64,000 nucleotides of DNA, from assembly GCF_024543085.1 (NCBI RefSeq), contig NZ_JANHNZ010000001.1, positions 310,001 through 374,000 of the forward strand. Direction: 5' to 3'. A model generated the notes under the pieces. That model saw nothing but the letters and a program-made list of their open reading frames with translations. It made no database searches and had not been told where the DNA came from. The stretch is from Granulicatella seriolae. GTDB lineage: Bacteria > Bacillota > Bacilli > Lactobacillales > Aerococcaceae. This document shows, piece by piece, positions 8,963-17,190 of this stretch; within the stretch, counting starts at the first letter, position 1, and the number at the start of each line of letters is the position of its first letter. The position numbers and the translations under genes were made by a program.

Positions 8963-9542
8963 CAAAACTCACATCCTTTGTCGTTATTTGAATATTAAAG
9001 GAGTAAACTGGATTAGTTTCTTCAAGTGTTAACTGATCATGAAGTGAGATATCATTTACCAAAATGTGATTAAATTTCTCAGATTTTCTCAGTTCTTCCT
9101 CAAACTTAGCGATAGACAATCGTTGGTTTGATAATCCTGCAATAGTGACTGAATCGTTGGTTATAGAGATTTCTTCAAAACTAATATTGGTCGTTAGCTT
9201 CTTTTGTAAAAATGTCATAAAAGCTTTGTTGACTCTATGAACTCGTTTAAAGTCGCCCTCTAGTCTTGTAAACAATTCTTGGTCTTTGCCAACTTCCATT
9301 AAAGACCCTTGAATGGCATTTACCTCAGAAATTTGTTTTGCTATTTCAGGGCTTTTTAAGGTTAAATTAGCCTGTGCAATCTCTCTGGATAGCATAGTAT
9401 TTTGAGTTGTAAAATAATAAACCAAAAAAACCATCGCAGCCGTAGCAACTATTCCAGCCACATAAATTAAAACTTTTATTAGACTTGTCTTGGCTGGTGG
9501 TACATGTAACTTATTAAAAAAGTTTAAATCTCTTCTCGTCAT
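8955..9542 (-). CDS. pilN: Type IV pilus alignment protein PilN
   Basis: This is a bitopic inner-complex protein that links cytoplasmic PilM to PilO. The 195-residue product starts MTRRDLNFFNKLHVPP, a PilN-like N-terminal tail that would bind PilM. One membrane helix (about 24-46) and an extracytoplasmic coiled coil plus alpha/beta domain follow. An upstream in-frame ATG at 9596 would put 54 bp inside pilM. The ATG at 9542 has GGAGGG seven bases upstream and begins 2 bp after the pilM stop, so I use it. Confidence 0.82.
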   Translation of the reverse strand: MTRRDLNFFNKLHVPPAKTSLIKVLIYVAGIVATAAMVFLVYYFTTQNTMLSREIAQANLTLKSPEIAKQISEVNAIQGSLMEVGKDQELFTRLEGDFKRVHRVNKAFMTFLQKKLTTNISFEEISITNDSVTIAGLSNQRLSIAKFEEELRKSEKFNHILVNDISLHDQLTLEETNPVYSFNIQITTKDVSFDE

Positions 9543-9544
9543 GG

Positions 9545-10918
9545 TCAGGCCCTCCGTATCAGCATAGCCGTAGCTTGTATTAGATCTGGTGTACAAGTAT
9601 GAGCATTAGCATTCATCCAAGAGATTCCTTGTAGTTGCGCTTCTTCGATATTGGTTAAAGTACGCCCAAAATGTTTCTCTAAGAAAGGAACTAACTCAGC
9701 ATAAATGTTATCGTTCCCATAAACATAAAAGGTGTCTATGCTTGTTGCTTGAGTTCGACTATAGAATTCCTCCGTAGCCAGAATATGTTCCGTAGTTGCA
9801 CTAGTCCATTCATTAATCGCATTTATTATTCCTGGATATTGGTGATCAGTAGGGTTAAGGTCATTAATTTTTTTTAACCTTTCCTCTCTTTCGAATACTT
9901 CAACAATAAACTGGTAATTAATGCGTGCATGATTATTTGTAATAAATTCTCCTTTAGAGTATAAATATACATCAACCGTTTGATTAGTAATTTGAATAAA
10001 GCCAATATTTTTTTCTGTCAAGGATACTGGTAAATTGTTTATTGATTCCACTCTTTGAGCCCATTTCTCGAGCCCATTTGAATGTATGTCCAATACATAT
10101 GGAATTAACTTAAGTTTTTTTGCAATCTCAAACCGATTTTCAACCATTCCTTTAGGTACTGCATATACCAGAACATCTAAAAAGCGTCCTACTTCATCAA
10201 GATGGTTTAATGTTTCTTCGACACTATTTTGCTCTTGTTCAATCAGTTCAAACTCAATAATATAAGATTCTGTATCAATATCTAGATATTGTTCCAACTC
10301 AAAGTTAATCAACCCTTCAATATCCTTCTCTTCAACGAAAGGTATACGAATTTCTCTTCGAATAATCCTCTCACCATTAATAGAAAACATGGCGTACTTA
10401 GCTGATAAATTGTTAATCTCTATTGCAGATCTCAAAGCCTGAAAAACTGCCTCTTGATCAATAATATCACCATTAATGATAGAATTATCTGGCATTTCTG
10501 CATCTACTACTTGTAGAATTTCTAAATCATCTTTTTTATTTTTTGCCAAAATTAGTTTTGCACTCTTATCTAGAAGATCTATAGCTAACATATTCCCTTT
10601 AATAGCTTTACCAAAAAATGTATACGCTTCATTAGTTGTAACGTATTGACGTTCTTTTTCTTTTGGTTCTTTTTTAAAAAATAGTTTTTTCTTAGTTTGT
10701 TTACCTTCAATATCTTTATCTTTTTTTTGTGTAGATTGTTGTAGTTTTACCCGTTTATTAAATTCTTTGATATCTTGCCTTTCCTCTGTTGTTATGTCTT
10801 CATCCTTCTTTTTACCTATAGAAAAAAGAGAGCTTGACTTCTTACTGTTTTGATTATTCTTTTCATTTTGATCCAACAAATCATCAGAACTATTTTGTTT
10901 TTTTTGAAACAATCCCAT
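9545..10918 (-). CDS. pilM: Actin-like type IV pilus protein PilM
   Basis: This is a cytoplasmic actin-fold protein of the alignment subcomplex. After a charged low-complexity region of about 95 residues (many Lys, Asn, Glu), the ATP-fold begins (GNMLAIDLLDKSAKLILAKN), followed by DNSIINGDIIDQEAVFQAL and LINFELEQYLDID, all characteristic of PilM. The total of 457 residues exceeds the usual 350, and the excess lies in the N-terminal tail. MGLFQKK at 10918 is preferred over ATG 10930, because the AAAAGG site overlaps too closely with the latter. pilN follows after 2 bp. Confidence 0.85.
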   Translation of the reverse strand: MGLFQKKQNSSDDLLDQNEKNNQNSKKSSSLFSIGKKKDEDITTEERQDIKEFNKRVKLQQSTQKKDKDIEGKQTKKKLFFKKEPKEKERQYVTTNEAYTFFGKAIKGNMLAIDLLDKSAKLILAKNKKDDLEILQVVDAEMPDNSIINGDIIDQEAVFQALRSAIEINNLSAKYAMFSINGERIIRREIRIPFVEEKDIEGLINFELEQYLDIDTESYIIEFELIEQEQNSVEETLNHLDEVGRFLDVLVYAVPKGMVENRFEIAKKLKLIPYVLDIHSNGLEKWAQRVESINNLPVSLTEKNIGFIQITNQTVDVYLYSKGEFITNNHARINYQFIVEVFEREERLKKINDLNPTDHQYPGIINAINEWTSATTEHILATEEFYSRTQATSIDTFYVYGNDNIYAELVPFLEKHFGRTLTNIEEAQLQGISWMNANAHTCTPDLIQATAMLIRRA

Positions 10919-10939
10919 ACCTTGCCACATCCTTTTTTT

Positions 10940-12430
10940 CTATTGTGCAGTGAATTCATATTTATTCCTAAAATAATTGAGTAGAGTACTAAGTTCGTTA
11001 TCTGTTAATGCCTTATTATAAATGGCAAGTTCATTAATTGTCGTATTACCAGAGATTTCTATTTGTCCATTGCTAATATTATGTGTTGTCGTACTTCGGC
11101 CACTATAATAACGAGTTGGTAGTGTACGAGAATAAATTATTATATCGTTTAAATAAAGACTGACCGTAATGCTATTTGTCCCAGCTGAAACCTTAGATAT
11201 CAATGTTTTATCTTGATTATCATTGATTGAAGTTGAAAATTTTTGAGTATTATTATTGCTAGCAATAGTGTAATCAACTGAATCTACTTGGAGCTCCCCA
11301 TTGTCTAAAAGAGCAACTGTCCAAAGAAAATTCTCATTAAAACGGAGTGTTAAAATATTTCCTCTTTGTTTTTGATTTGTTAATAAGAGACCTACAGTGG
11401 TTCCTTTAGAAAAATCATTATTAGAGAAAAGCAAACGTTGCGCTCCTTCTACTACTATTTCTTGTCTTTCTTGCTTAATTAATGGTTCGTATATTCGTCT
11501 GACAGCGATTGCTTTGTTAGCCAATTCTTGACCGGTTATATAGTTTTTTAAATCTGTATTTTGATAGTTTTGACCATCAGAAGGAATCATTTGTTTTTGC
11601 TCACCTGTTATCTTTTGTAAAGCTAAGTCTGCATCAATATGTACCCTTAACCCAGAAAGAACAGGCAAGCCCATTATCCATAATCGTTGACCTTCTTGAT
11701 AACTACCTACCCTACCTCTAGATGAAATCGGTCTAGCAGAAAAAGTCAAAAAGCGTCCTAACATCGCTTCGGTAACCAATACACCTGATTGATTCCCACT
11801 TATTTTTTTGAAATCTGTTGGATTAAGTGGTAATGCTGTTTTGGGACTTATTGAAGTATCCGTTAATATAGATTCTTTTGGTAAAATGGTTCCAACTGTA
11901 ACGACATCTACTAATTTTTGCTCTTGATTTGTTTCAATATATCGATTGCTCAAAAACCATCCTGATTCCAGAAAAAGTTTTACACTAGAATCGTAATTTA
12001 GTGTATAGGAGGCTGATGCTGTTGTTTCCCCTAGATAATAATAATCTCTATCTCCAACCTGAATCTTCATATCTTCGGGTATAGGAAGCTTAATTTCTTT
12101 TGCATTAGCAACAAACAAATTAATATTGTAGCCTCCCGAGGTTACATGACTTAAAGTTGTTCCTTTAACCTTTATTGGTACTTGACTACTAGAACCTACT
12201 TTATAAGTAAAATTAGCTATAACATCTCCGTTACTCCCATTTTTCTTAAAATCAGCAAGTTTTTCTTCAATATCTGCTTGAATTTCAAAGTTTTCAATAT
12301 TTCTATCTCTTAAGAAGTAAATACGACTAAATCCATTAGAAAAAAACGAAAGCATACCTACAACAATGATGACTAACATAATCAAACTAATGATTACTTC
12401 TGTCAAGGTAAACCCTTTTTGTTTCTTCAT
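10940..12430 (-). CDS. pilC: Modular minor pilin with C-terminal lectin-like (LamG/ConA-type) domain
   Basis: The class III prepilin motif is MKKQKG then FTLTEVIISL, giving a six-residue leader and Glu5. A hydrophobic helix follows. The 496-residue product is far larger than a plain pilin. Residues from about 330 to the end read as a concanavalin/LamG-type sandwich (GTTVGLLLTN, NEFLW-like strands, SVSLYLNDIIIY and the closing ELAIYNKALTDNELSTL, a common LamG ending). In Streptococcus sanguinis a modular minor pilin with such a domain is named PilC and lies at the pilus tip as an adhesin (established there; transferred here by architecture). It lies between the vWA pilin and pilM. Confidence 0.82.
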   Translation of the reverse strand: MKKQKGFTLTEVIISLIMLVIIVVGMLSFFSNGFSRIYFLRDRNIENFEIQADIEEKLADFKKNGSNGDVIANFTYKVGSSSQVPIKVKGTTLSHVTSGGYNINLFVANAKEIKLPIPEDMKIQVGDRDYYYLGETTASASYTLNYDSSVKLFLESGWFLSNRYIETNQEQKLVDVVTVGTILPKESILTDTSISPKTALPLNPTDFKKISGNQSGVLVTEAMLGRFLTFSARPISSRGRVGSYQEGQRLWIMGLPVLSGLRVHIDADLALQKITGEQKQMIPSDGQNYQNTDLKNYITGQELANKAIAVRRIYEPLIKQERQEIVVEGAQRLLFSNNDFSKGTTVGLLLTNQKQRGNILTLRFNENFLWTVALLDNGELQVDSVDYTIASNNNTQKFSTSINDNQDKTLISKVSAGTNSITVSLYLNDIIIYSRTLPTRYYSGRSTTTHNISNGQIEISGNTTINELAIYNKALTDNELSTLLNYFRNKYEFTAQ

Positions 12431-12443
12431 GACATATTCCTCC

Positions 12444-13754
12444 TTATGGACCTACTAAGAACCACATATCTTCGCTTATCTGTGTTTTAATCTCTTCAAA
12501 AACAGCTTTTAATTCCTCACTTGATGCTGCATCAAAATATTTAGCATCAACAAATCTATTCTGAATAGCGTTTGTTAGGTTAGTTCCTAATTTTTTATCA
12601 GCTGCATCCCCAGAAAAACCAATTACGTTTATTCTTCGAACACCAGCTGCATACTTCTCAGATACATACTTAGAATATGCGATTGGGTTTACTGGATCAT
12701 TATCTGAAGTCCGATTATAGAAATTTCCTGACTGACTTACTGTCATAGGGTCATTTAATACAAAGTATCCTTGATAAAGTGAATTATATCGAGAATAGGT
12801 TGCATGCGTGGGTACACCATCCGTTAAAAGCACAACATATCGAAGTTGACTTTTCTCAAACGATAAACTAGTTAAGCTATAGCGTAAGCCATCTCCTGGG
12901 TTGGTTCCCCCTGTTGGACGCAACAAATTAATCGCATTTATTATGGAATCTTTATTTTCCCCAACATTTATAAAGTCTTTTTCAACATAGTAGGCATTAG
13001 ATTGAAATCCTATTAAATTTACACGTACTCCACCAACCGTAGACAGGTTATGAATCATTTCTTTTGCTTGTTCTTTCAAAACAGTCATTCTTATAGGATC
13101 TGATGGGTTTCTGTAACGCATGTTAAAACCCATTGAGCCTGAACTATCTAAGACAAAACTTATTGAAACATCAACTGCTTCATTAATTTCATCATCTCGA
13201 TAGGCAATTGCGATTCCTTTTTTTGCTGTAGCTACTTTAGAAAAAATTTGTTTAGCATTCAATGATGAGATAGCGGATTCAACATTTATCTCATGGCCTC
13301 CGTCAGCATATTGTCCATGTAAACTATAGTTTACTAATCGATTATCTTGGTAATCTTTTTCAGGAACAAAATTTAAATCATAAGAGACATCATAAATTGA
13401 TCTTGATAGAACACGCTTATTCCATGTCTGATTCGTCTTATCCCAGATAAACTGTAGGACTTGCTTCTTATCATCAGACATTCCTATATAATTCCATCCC
13501 TTAGTAAATTTTATCCCATTGCCATCATATTTTTGATCATCTAAAATAAATACAGCTGTTGCATCCTGAATCGCTCGGTCAACTGATAACATTGTCGTTC
13601 TAACGTCCGCCTGAATTGCTGCTTCTTTATCAATGAGTTCTCGACCTTGTAAAGCTGTTCGAAATACCGAAGCGATTACAAGCCAGAGCATTCCCATGAT
13701 CATGATGGCCACGATTACCTCTGTTAATGTGAATCCTTTATGTTTTGTTTTCAT
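12444..13754 (-). CDS. pilB: Modular minor pilin with von Willebrand factor A domain
   Basis: Prepilin leader MKTKHKG is followed by FTLTEVIVAI, with Glu5 present. After a short pilin body, residues about 193-430 form a vWA domain with a complete MIDAS: D203-S205-S207 (DSSGSMG), Thr284 in PTGGTNPGDG, and Asp312 in LLTDGVP. Such a pilin is called PilB in S. sanguinis and binds host proteins (not to be confused with the Gram-negative ATPase PilB). The intact MIDAS predicts metal-dependent ligand binding. The gene lies 13 bp upstream of the lectin-domain pilin on the same strand; both probably sit at the tip. Confidence 0.9.
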   Translation of the reverse strand: MKTKHKGFTLTEVIVAIMIMGMLWLVIASVFRTALQGRELIDKEAAIQADVRTTMLSVDRAIQDATAVFILDDQKYDGNGIKFTKGWNYIGMSDDKKQVLQFIWDKTNQTWNKRVLSRSIYDVSYDLNFVPEKDYQDNRLVNYSLHGQYADGGHEINVESAISSLNAKQIFSKVATAKKGIAIAYRDDEINEAVDVSISFVLDSSGSMGFNMRYRNPSDPIRMTVLKEQAKEMIHNLSTVGGVRVNLIGFQSNAYYVEKDFINVGENKDSIINAINLLRPTGGTNPGDGLRYSLTSLSFEKSQLRYVVLLTDGVPTHATYSRYNSLYQGYFVLNDPMTVSQSGNFYNRTSDNDPVNPIAYSKYVSEKYAAGVRRINVIGFSGDAADKKLGTNLTNAIQNRFVDAKYFDAASSEELKAVFEEIKTQISEDMWFLVGP

Positions 13755-13770
13755 ATAAATTCTCCTACGA

Positions 13771-14256
13771 CTAGTTATCTACCCCACCAGATTCATTACG
13801 AATACCATTAGTTTCCCAATTAAACTCAACAACATGTTTATAATTATCTTCGCTTAAGCCTATCTTTGCGATTGTTTCAATGGTGATATTGTAACGAGAT
13901 GACATTTGAGAACCAGGTTCAAACTTACCTGTCATTGTTATTTGAGCAGTACCGTTCTCAAACACATGGTTAGCTGTCACTGCAGTAGTTGATTTGTCTT
14001 TCCCCATGGCTCGATTTTCAAATAGTTTATATAAATTATTATTACCATCATTCTCGTAGTAAGCTCCTAGAGCTAACTGTGTCCCTGAGGTAGCTACATA
14101 TTTGGCATTCATAAACTCTGTTACACGTAGGGTTTGAGCATTGGCCGCTTGGATTGTCGTGGCAATAATGCCAGATAATATTGCAAGAACAACTAGTGCA
14201 ATAATCACCATGGGTAAAGTAGACCCTTTACTTTTTCGTTTTTTCACCTTTTTCAC
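13771..14256 (-). CDS. pilA: Minor pilin lacking Glu5 (GspK/PilX-like initiator candidate)
   Basis: The 161-residue protein has a short basic leader (MKKVKKRKSKG) followed by STLPMVIIALVVLAILSG and a soluble domain. The processed residue would be Ser rather than Phe, and position 5 is Met (Pro at 4) where pilins normally have Glu. Pilins without Glu5 usually cap the fibre as the first subunit (GspK; family knowledge), so an initiation or tip role is inferred. The symbol follows the gene order in S. sanguinis and is tentative. It is separated from the major pilin gene by about 108 bp holding strong hairpins. Confidence 0.7.
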   Translation of the reverse strand: MKKVKKRKSKGSTLPMVIIALVVLAILSGIIATTIQAANAQTLRVTEFMNAKYVATSGTQLALGAYYENDGNNNLYKLFENRAMGKDKSTTAVTANHVFENGTAQITMTGKFEPGSQMSSRYNITIETIAKIGLSEDNYKHVVEFNWETNGIRNESGGVDN

Positions 14257-14266
14257 CTGCTTTTTG

Positions 14267-14335
14267 ATATTTCCTAAGAGCTTTTCTAACTGGTGTAGAA
14301 AAGCTCTTAGGAAATATCCGACTGCGAACAGTCGG
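14267..14335 (-). promoter_or_regulatory. Tandem hairpins between the major pilin and minor pilin genes
   Basis: In transcript order, a small hairpin (CCGACTG/CAGTCGG, 14318-14335) is followed by a perfect 21-bp stem (14297-14317 with 14267-14287, 9-nt loop). The RNA 3' of the large stem reads CAAAAAGC, not a proper U tract. I infer a 3'-end stabiliser or leaky attenuator that makes major pilin mRNA more abundant than minor pilin mRNA. Confidence 0.7.
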
Positions 14336-14364
14336 AGTAGAGTTTTTAGTAAAATAGTTAACTA

Positions 14365-14808
14365 TTATGGAGCAGCATCAGGACCAAAATTATATACTAA
14401 AGTAAATTCTGCATCGTTTTGTCCTGCAGGAATATATGTTGATACAATGGTAGTACCAGTAATTGTATGCGCAACATCTTGACCATTATGTGCCAAAGTA
14501 TCTTCCAGAGTTGCTGTACCTTGTAAATTCATGAATGGTCCTAAATCCTCGTTAAGATTATCCAATTCCTCAGCTGCATTTGTTGGGTCAGTGCTGTTTG
14601 CGATAAACATTTGTGCTGCAGTTACTAATTCTCTGTGTTCTGCTTGAATACGTGCTCTGCGGGCACTGTCTTGGAAGGAAGTGATACGTGGGATGGCAAT
14701 TGCTGCAATAATTGCAATAACTACGATAACCACAATTAACTCAACCAAGGTAAATCCTTTTCCTTTTTTCTTTAAATTTTTACGCATGTTCTGTAATTTT
14801 TCTAACAT
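14365..14808 (-). CDS. pilE: Major type IV pilin
   Basis: This is the structural subunit of the fibre. An 18-residue leader ending KKKGKG is followed by FTLVELIVVIVVIAIIAAIAIP, a textbook class III motif with Glu5 and the helix-breaking Pro22. The predicted mature length is 129 residues, with a small C-terminal domain that has no Cys pair. ATG 14808 is chosen because AAGGAG lies eight bases upstream; ATG 14814 is only two bases from it. The gene is flanked on both sides by hairpins, which fits separate, high expression. Only one major pilin gene is present, unlike the duplicated pilE1/E2 of S. sanguinis. Confidence 0.93.
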   Translation of the reverse strand: MLEKLQNMRKNLKKKGKGFTLVELIVVIVVIAIIAAIAIPRITSFQDSARRARIQAEHRELVTAAQMFIANSTDPTNAAEELDNLNEDLGPFMNLQGTATLEDTLAHNGQDVAHTITGTTIVSTYIPAGQNDAEFTLVYNFGPDAAP

Positions 14809-14844
14809 TCTCATTTCTCCTTATCCTTTTTATTCTTTTTATTT

Positions 14845-14892
14845 CTGTCCAAAGATTTGGACAGGTTAATTGGGAGACTCTACAAACTCCCA
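14845..14892 (-). promoter_or_regulatory. Two short hairpins upstream of the major pilin gene
   Basis: Arms are TGGGAG/CTCCCA (14871-14876 with 14887-14892) and CTGTCCAAA/TTTGGACAG (14845-14853 with 14856-14864). They lie between the pilG stop and the pilE ribosome site. They may cap the 5' end of a processed pilE mRNA or weakly terminate the pilFTG message. Confidence 0.5.
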
Positions 14893-14903
14893 GTTCAACC
14901 AAA

Positions 14904-16121
14904 TTAAGAGGTCCCCATCTTATAAACTGCATTATTGATTTCAAACATCGGGATCATAACTGAAGCTACGATAACTCCAATAATAACACCCATGACAATA
15001 ATCATAGCAGGTTCCATCAGGGAGAGAAGTTGTTTGATAGCCGCTTCAAGCTCTTCGTCATAATATGCTGATGTTTTATTCAACATAGTTTCTAAAGAAC
15101 CCGATTCTTCTCCAATCTTGACCATTGACAACATCATTGGCGGGAACAGGCCAGTTTCTGTCAACATAGTAGTCATTAACTTCCCTTTCTGAATTCCATC
15201 ATTCGCGATTTTTATTTTTTCAATCACAACTTCATTGTTTGTTGTACGAGAAGCCGCATCTAGGGCTTCAACTAAGGGGATTCCGGCACTGATTAAAGTA
15301 GCCAAGGTACTAGAAAAACGTGCTGTTACAATCTTTTGCATTGGTCCCTTGATAACTGGGAAATTTAATTTTAATTGATCCAAAAATCTTTTCCCGGTAT
15401 AAGTTTTTCTAAAACGAGTAAAACCTACTACTATCGCTATCATTATCCCGAGAAAGATATACCAGTATGCTTGCAACCAATTACTAGCACCAACTACTAC
15501 TCTTGTAAGAAAAGGTAATTCCATGTCTGCTTGTTCAAAAATACCGGCAAAACTTGGGATAACCATGTATAGTAAGACGATAACCGCACCAAAAGCTAAA
15601 CATGCTAAAACAATCGGATAAATCATAGCCCCTCGAACTTGATTATTTATTTTAATTTCTTTGGTATAGTGTTCAGACATCCTTTCAAGAACTTCGTCTA
15701 GTCTTCCGGTTTTTTCTCCAGATTCTATCATTCGTAAAAGTAACTCCGGGTAAAGACCATCTTGTTTAGCCATTGCATCAGATAACATATTTCCTTCTTT
15801 TAGCTGGCTATCTATTTTTTTTAAAGAGGTTTTGAGAACTTTGGATGTTGCTTGTGTCTCTAAAATACCTACTGCGTTGTTCAACGGCATACCCGCACCT
15901 AGCATAACAGATAGCTGCTTACAAAAAAGAGAGAGGTCCTTGACCTTAATTTTTTTTGTATTAAAGAGTAAAATCTCTTTGGATCCAGCAGGTTTTTCTA
16001 CAACATTGATTGGTTTGCCCTTGAGTCGAAGTTGCATTAAGGCTTCTTGTTTACTCTCAGCCTTAATTTCAATATCGAAGACTCCTTTGCTATCTACATA
16101 TCGGCATGCATAAATTGCCAT
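14904..16121 (-). CDS. pilG: Type IV pilus inner-membrane platform protein
   Basis: This polytopic protein is rotated by the ATPases to insert or remove pilins (PilC in Gram-negatives). The 405-residue sequence has two T2SSF repeats: the first ends with MIESGEKTGRLDEVLERM, the second with MVKIGEESGSLETMLNKT. Membrane segments lie near residues 165-195, 215-235 and 370-395. An N-terminal soluble extension (MAIYACRYVDSKG) is typical. It lies 10 bp after pilT on the same strand. Confidence 0.93.
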   Translation of the reverse strand: MAIYACRYVDSKGVFDIEIKAESKQEALMQLRLKGKPINVVEKPAGSKEILLFNTKKIKVKDLSLFCKQLSVMLGAGMPLNNAVGILETQATSKVLKTSLKKIDSQLKEGNMLSDAMAKQDGLYPELLLRMIESGEKTGRLDEVLERMSEHYTKEIKINNQVRGAMIYPIVLACLAFGAVIVLLYMVIPSFAGIFEQADMELPFLTRVVVGASNWLQAYWYIFLGIMIAIVVGFTRFRKTYTGKRFLDQLKLNFPVIKGPMQKIVTARFSSTLATLISAGIPLVEALDAASRTTNNEVVIEKIKIANDGIQKGKLMTTMLTETGLFPPMMLSMVKIGEESGSLETMLNKTSAYYDEELEAAIKQLLSLMEPAMIIVMGVIIGVIVASVMIPMFEINNAVYKMGTS

Positions 16122-16131
16122 AATACCCCCC

Positions 16132-17190
16132 CTATGCTAAAGTCGTTAATTTTTCTAGACGTTCACGGTCTACTGAATAGGAAAGCAAGGTTTTCTTATC
16201 GATGATACTTCTTCTGAATAGATTTAAGAGTGAAGTATCCATAGTTATCATGCCTTGTTGTGCTCCAGTTTGAATCGGTGTTAACAACTGATGGGTTTTT
16301 CCTTCACGAATCAAGTTTCGTATAGCTGGAGTTGATAACATCACCTCAAAAGCTGCTACACGTCCTTTTCCACCAATTGTTTGCATCAATTGTTGGGATA
16401 CTACACCTTCTATTACGGAGGATAACTGTACACGGATTTGTTCTTGCTGTTCTGCAGGAAACACATCGATGATACGATCCATCGTATTTACCGCTCCAAT
16501 AGTATGAAGAGTAGATAAAACCAAGTGACCTGTTTCTGCTGCACGTATGGCAATTTCTATTGTTTCCTTATCCCGCATTTCCCCTACCAGAATGACATCC
16601 GGATCTTGACGGAGTGCCCCTCTTAAGGCATTGCCAAAACTCTGGGTATCACTACCTAATTCTCTTTGGTTAATTAAACATGTTCTATGAGTATGCATGT
16701 ACTCAATAGGGTCTTCAATTGTAATAATATGCTCATTACGGGCATGGTTCATATAATCAATCATTGTTGCAAGTGTTGTTGATTTTCCACTACCAGTAGG
16801 TCCGGTAACTAGGATTAAGCCACGACGTTTTCCAGCTAACTGTTTGATTACATTGGGTAGCCCTAGGTCTTCCATGGAAGGGATTTGATTAGGAATAACC
16901 CGTAAGGCTATACCGATATTATTTTTTTGTTTAAAAATATTTACCCGTAACCGATACCCTTCGCCAGCCTCATGAGCACAGTCAACTTCACCAACTTCTA
17001 CTAAATGAGCTAGTTGTTTCTCATTTAATATTTCTTTAGTGAAGCCAATTGTATCTTGCGGCGTCAAAGCCTCACCAACAATATCTACTAATCGTCCGTG
17101 TAGCCTCATGGTTGGGTTCGCACCAACAGTTAGATGGATATCTGAAGATCCCGCTTTGATAGCTTGTTCAATTAAATCATTTACTTTCAT
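16132..17190 (-). CDS. pilT: Pilus retraction ATPase PilT
   Basis: This hexameric ATPase powers pilus retraction (twitching). The 352-residue protein has Walker A GPTGSGKS at residues 130-137, an Asp box around ITIEDPIEY, Walker B DVILVGEMRD and the His box LVLSTLHT. The C-terminal GMITMDTSLLNL segment resembles the AIRNLIRE-type ending of PilT. It overlaps pilF by 4 bp. Its presence indicates a retractable type IV pilus rather than a competence pseudopilus, which lacks PilT in Firmicutes. Confidence 0.95.
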   Translation of the reverse strand: MKVNDLIEQAIKAGSSDIHLTVGANPTMRLHGRLVDIVGEALTPQDTIGFTKEILNEKQLAHLVEVGEVDCAHEAGEGYRLRVNIFKQKNNIGIALRVIPNQIPSMEDLGLPNVIKQLAGKRRGLILVTGPTGSGKSTTLATMIDYMNHARNEHIITIEDPIEYMHTHRTCLINQRELGSDTQSFGNALRGALRQDPDVILVGEMRDKETIEIAIRAAETGHLVLSTLHTIGAVNTMDRIIDVFPAEQQEQIRVQLSSVIEGVVSQQLMQTIGGKGRVAAFEVMLSTPAIRNLIREGKTHQLLTPIQTGAQQGMITMDTSLLNLFRRSIIDKKTLLSYSVDRERLEKLTTLA

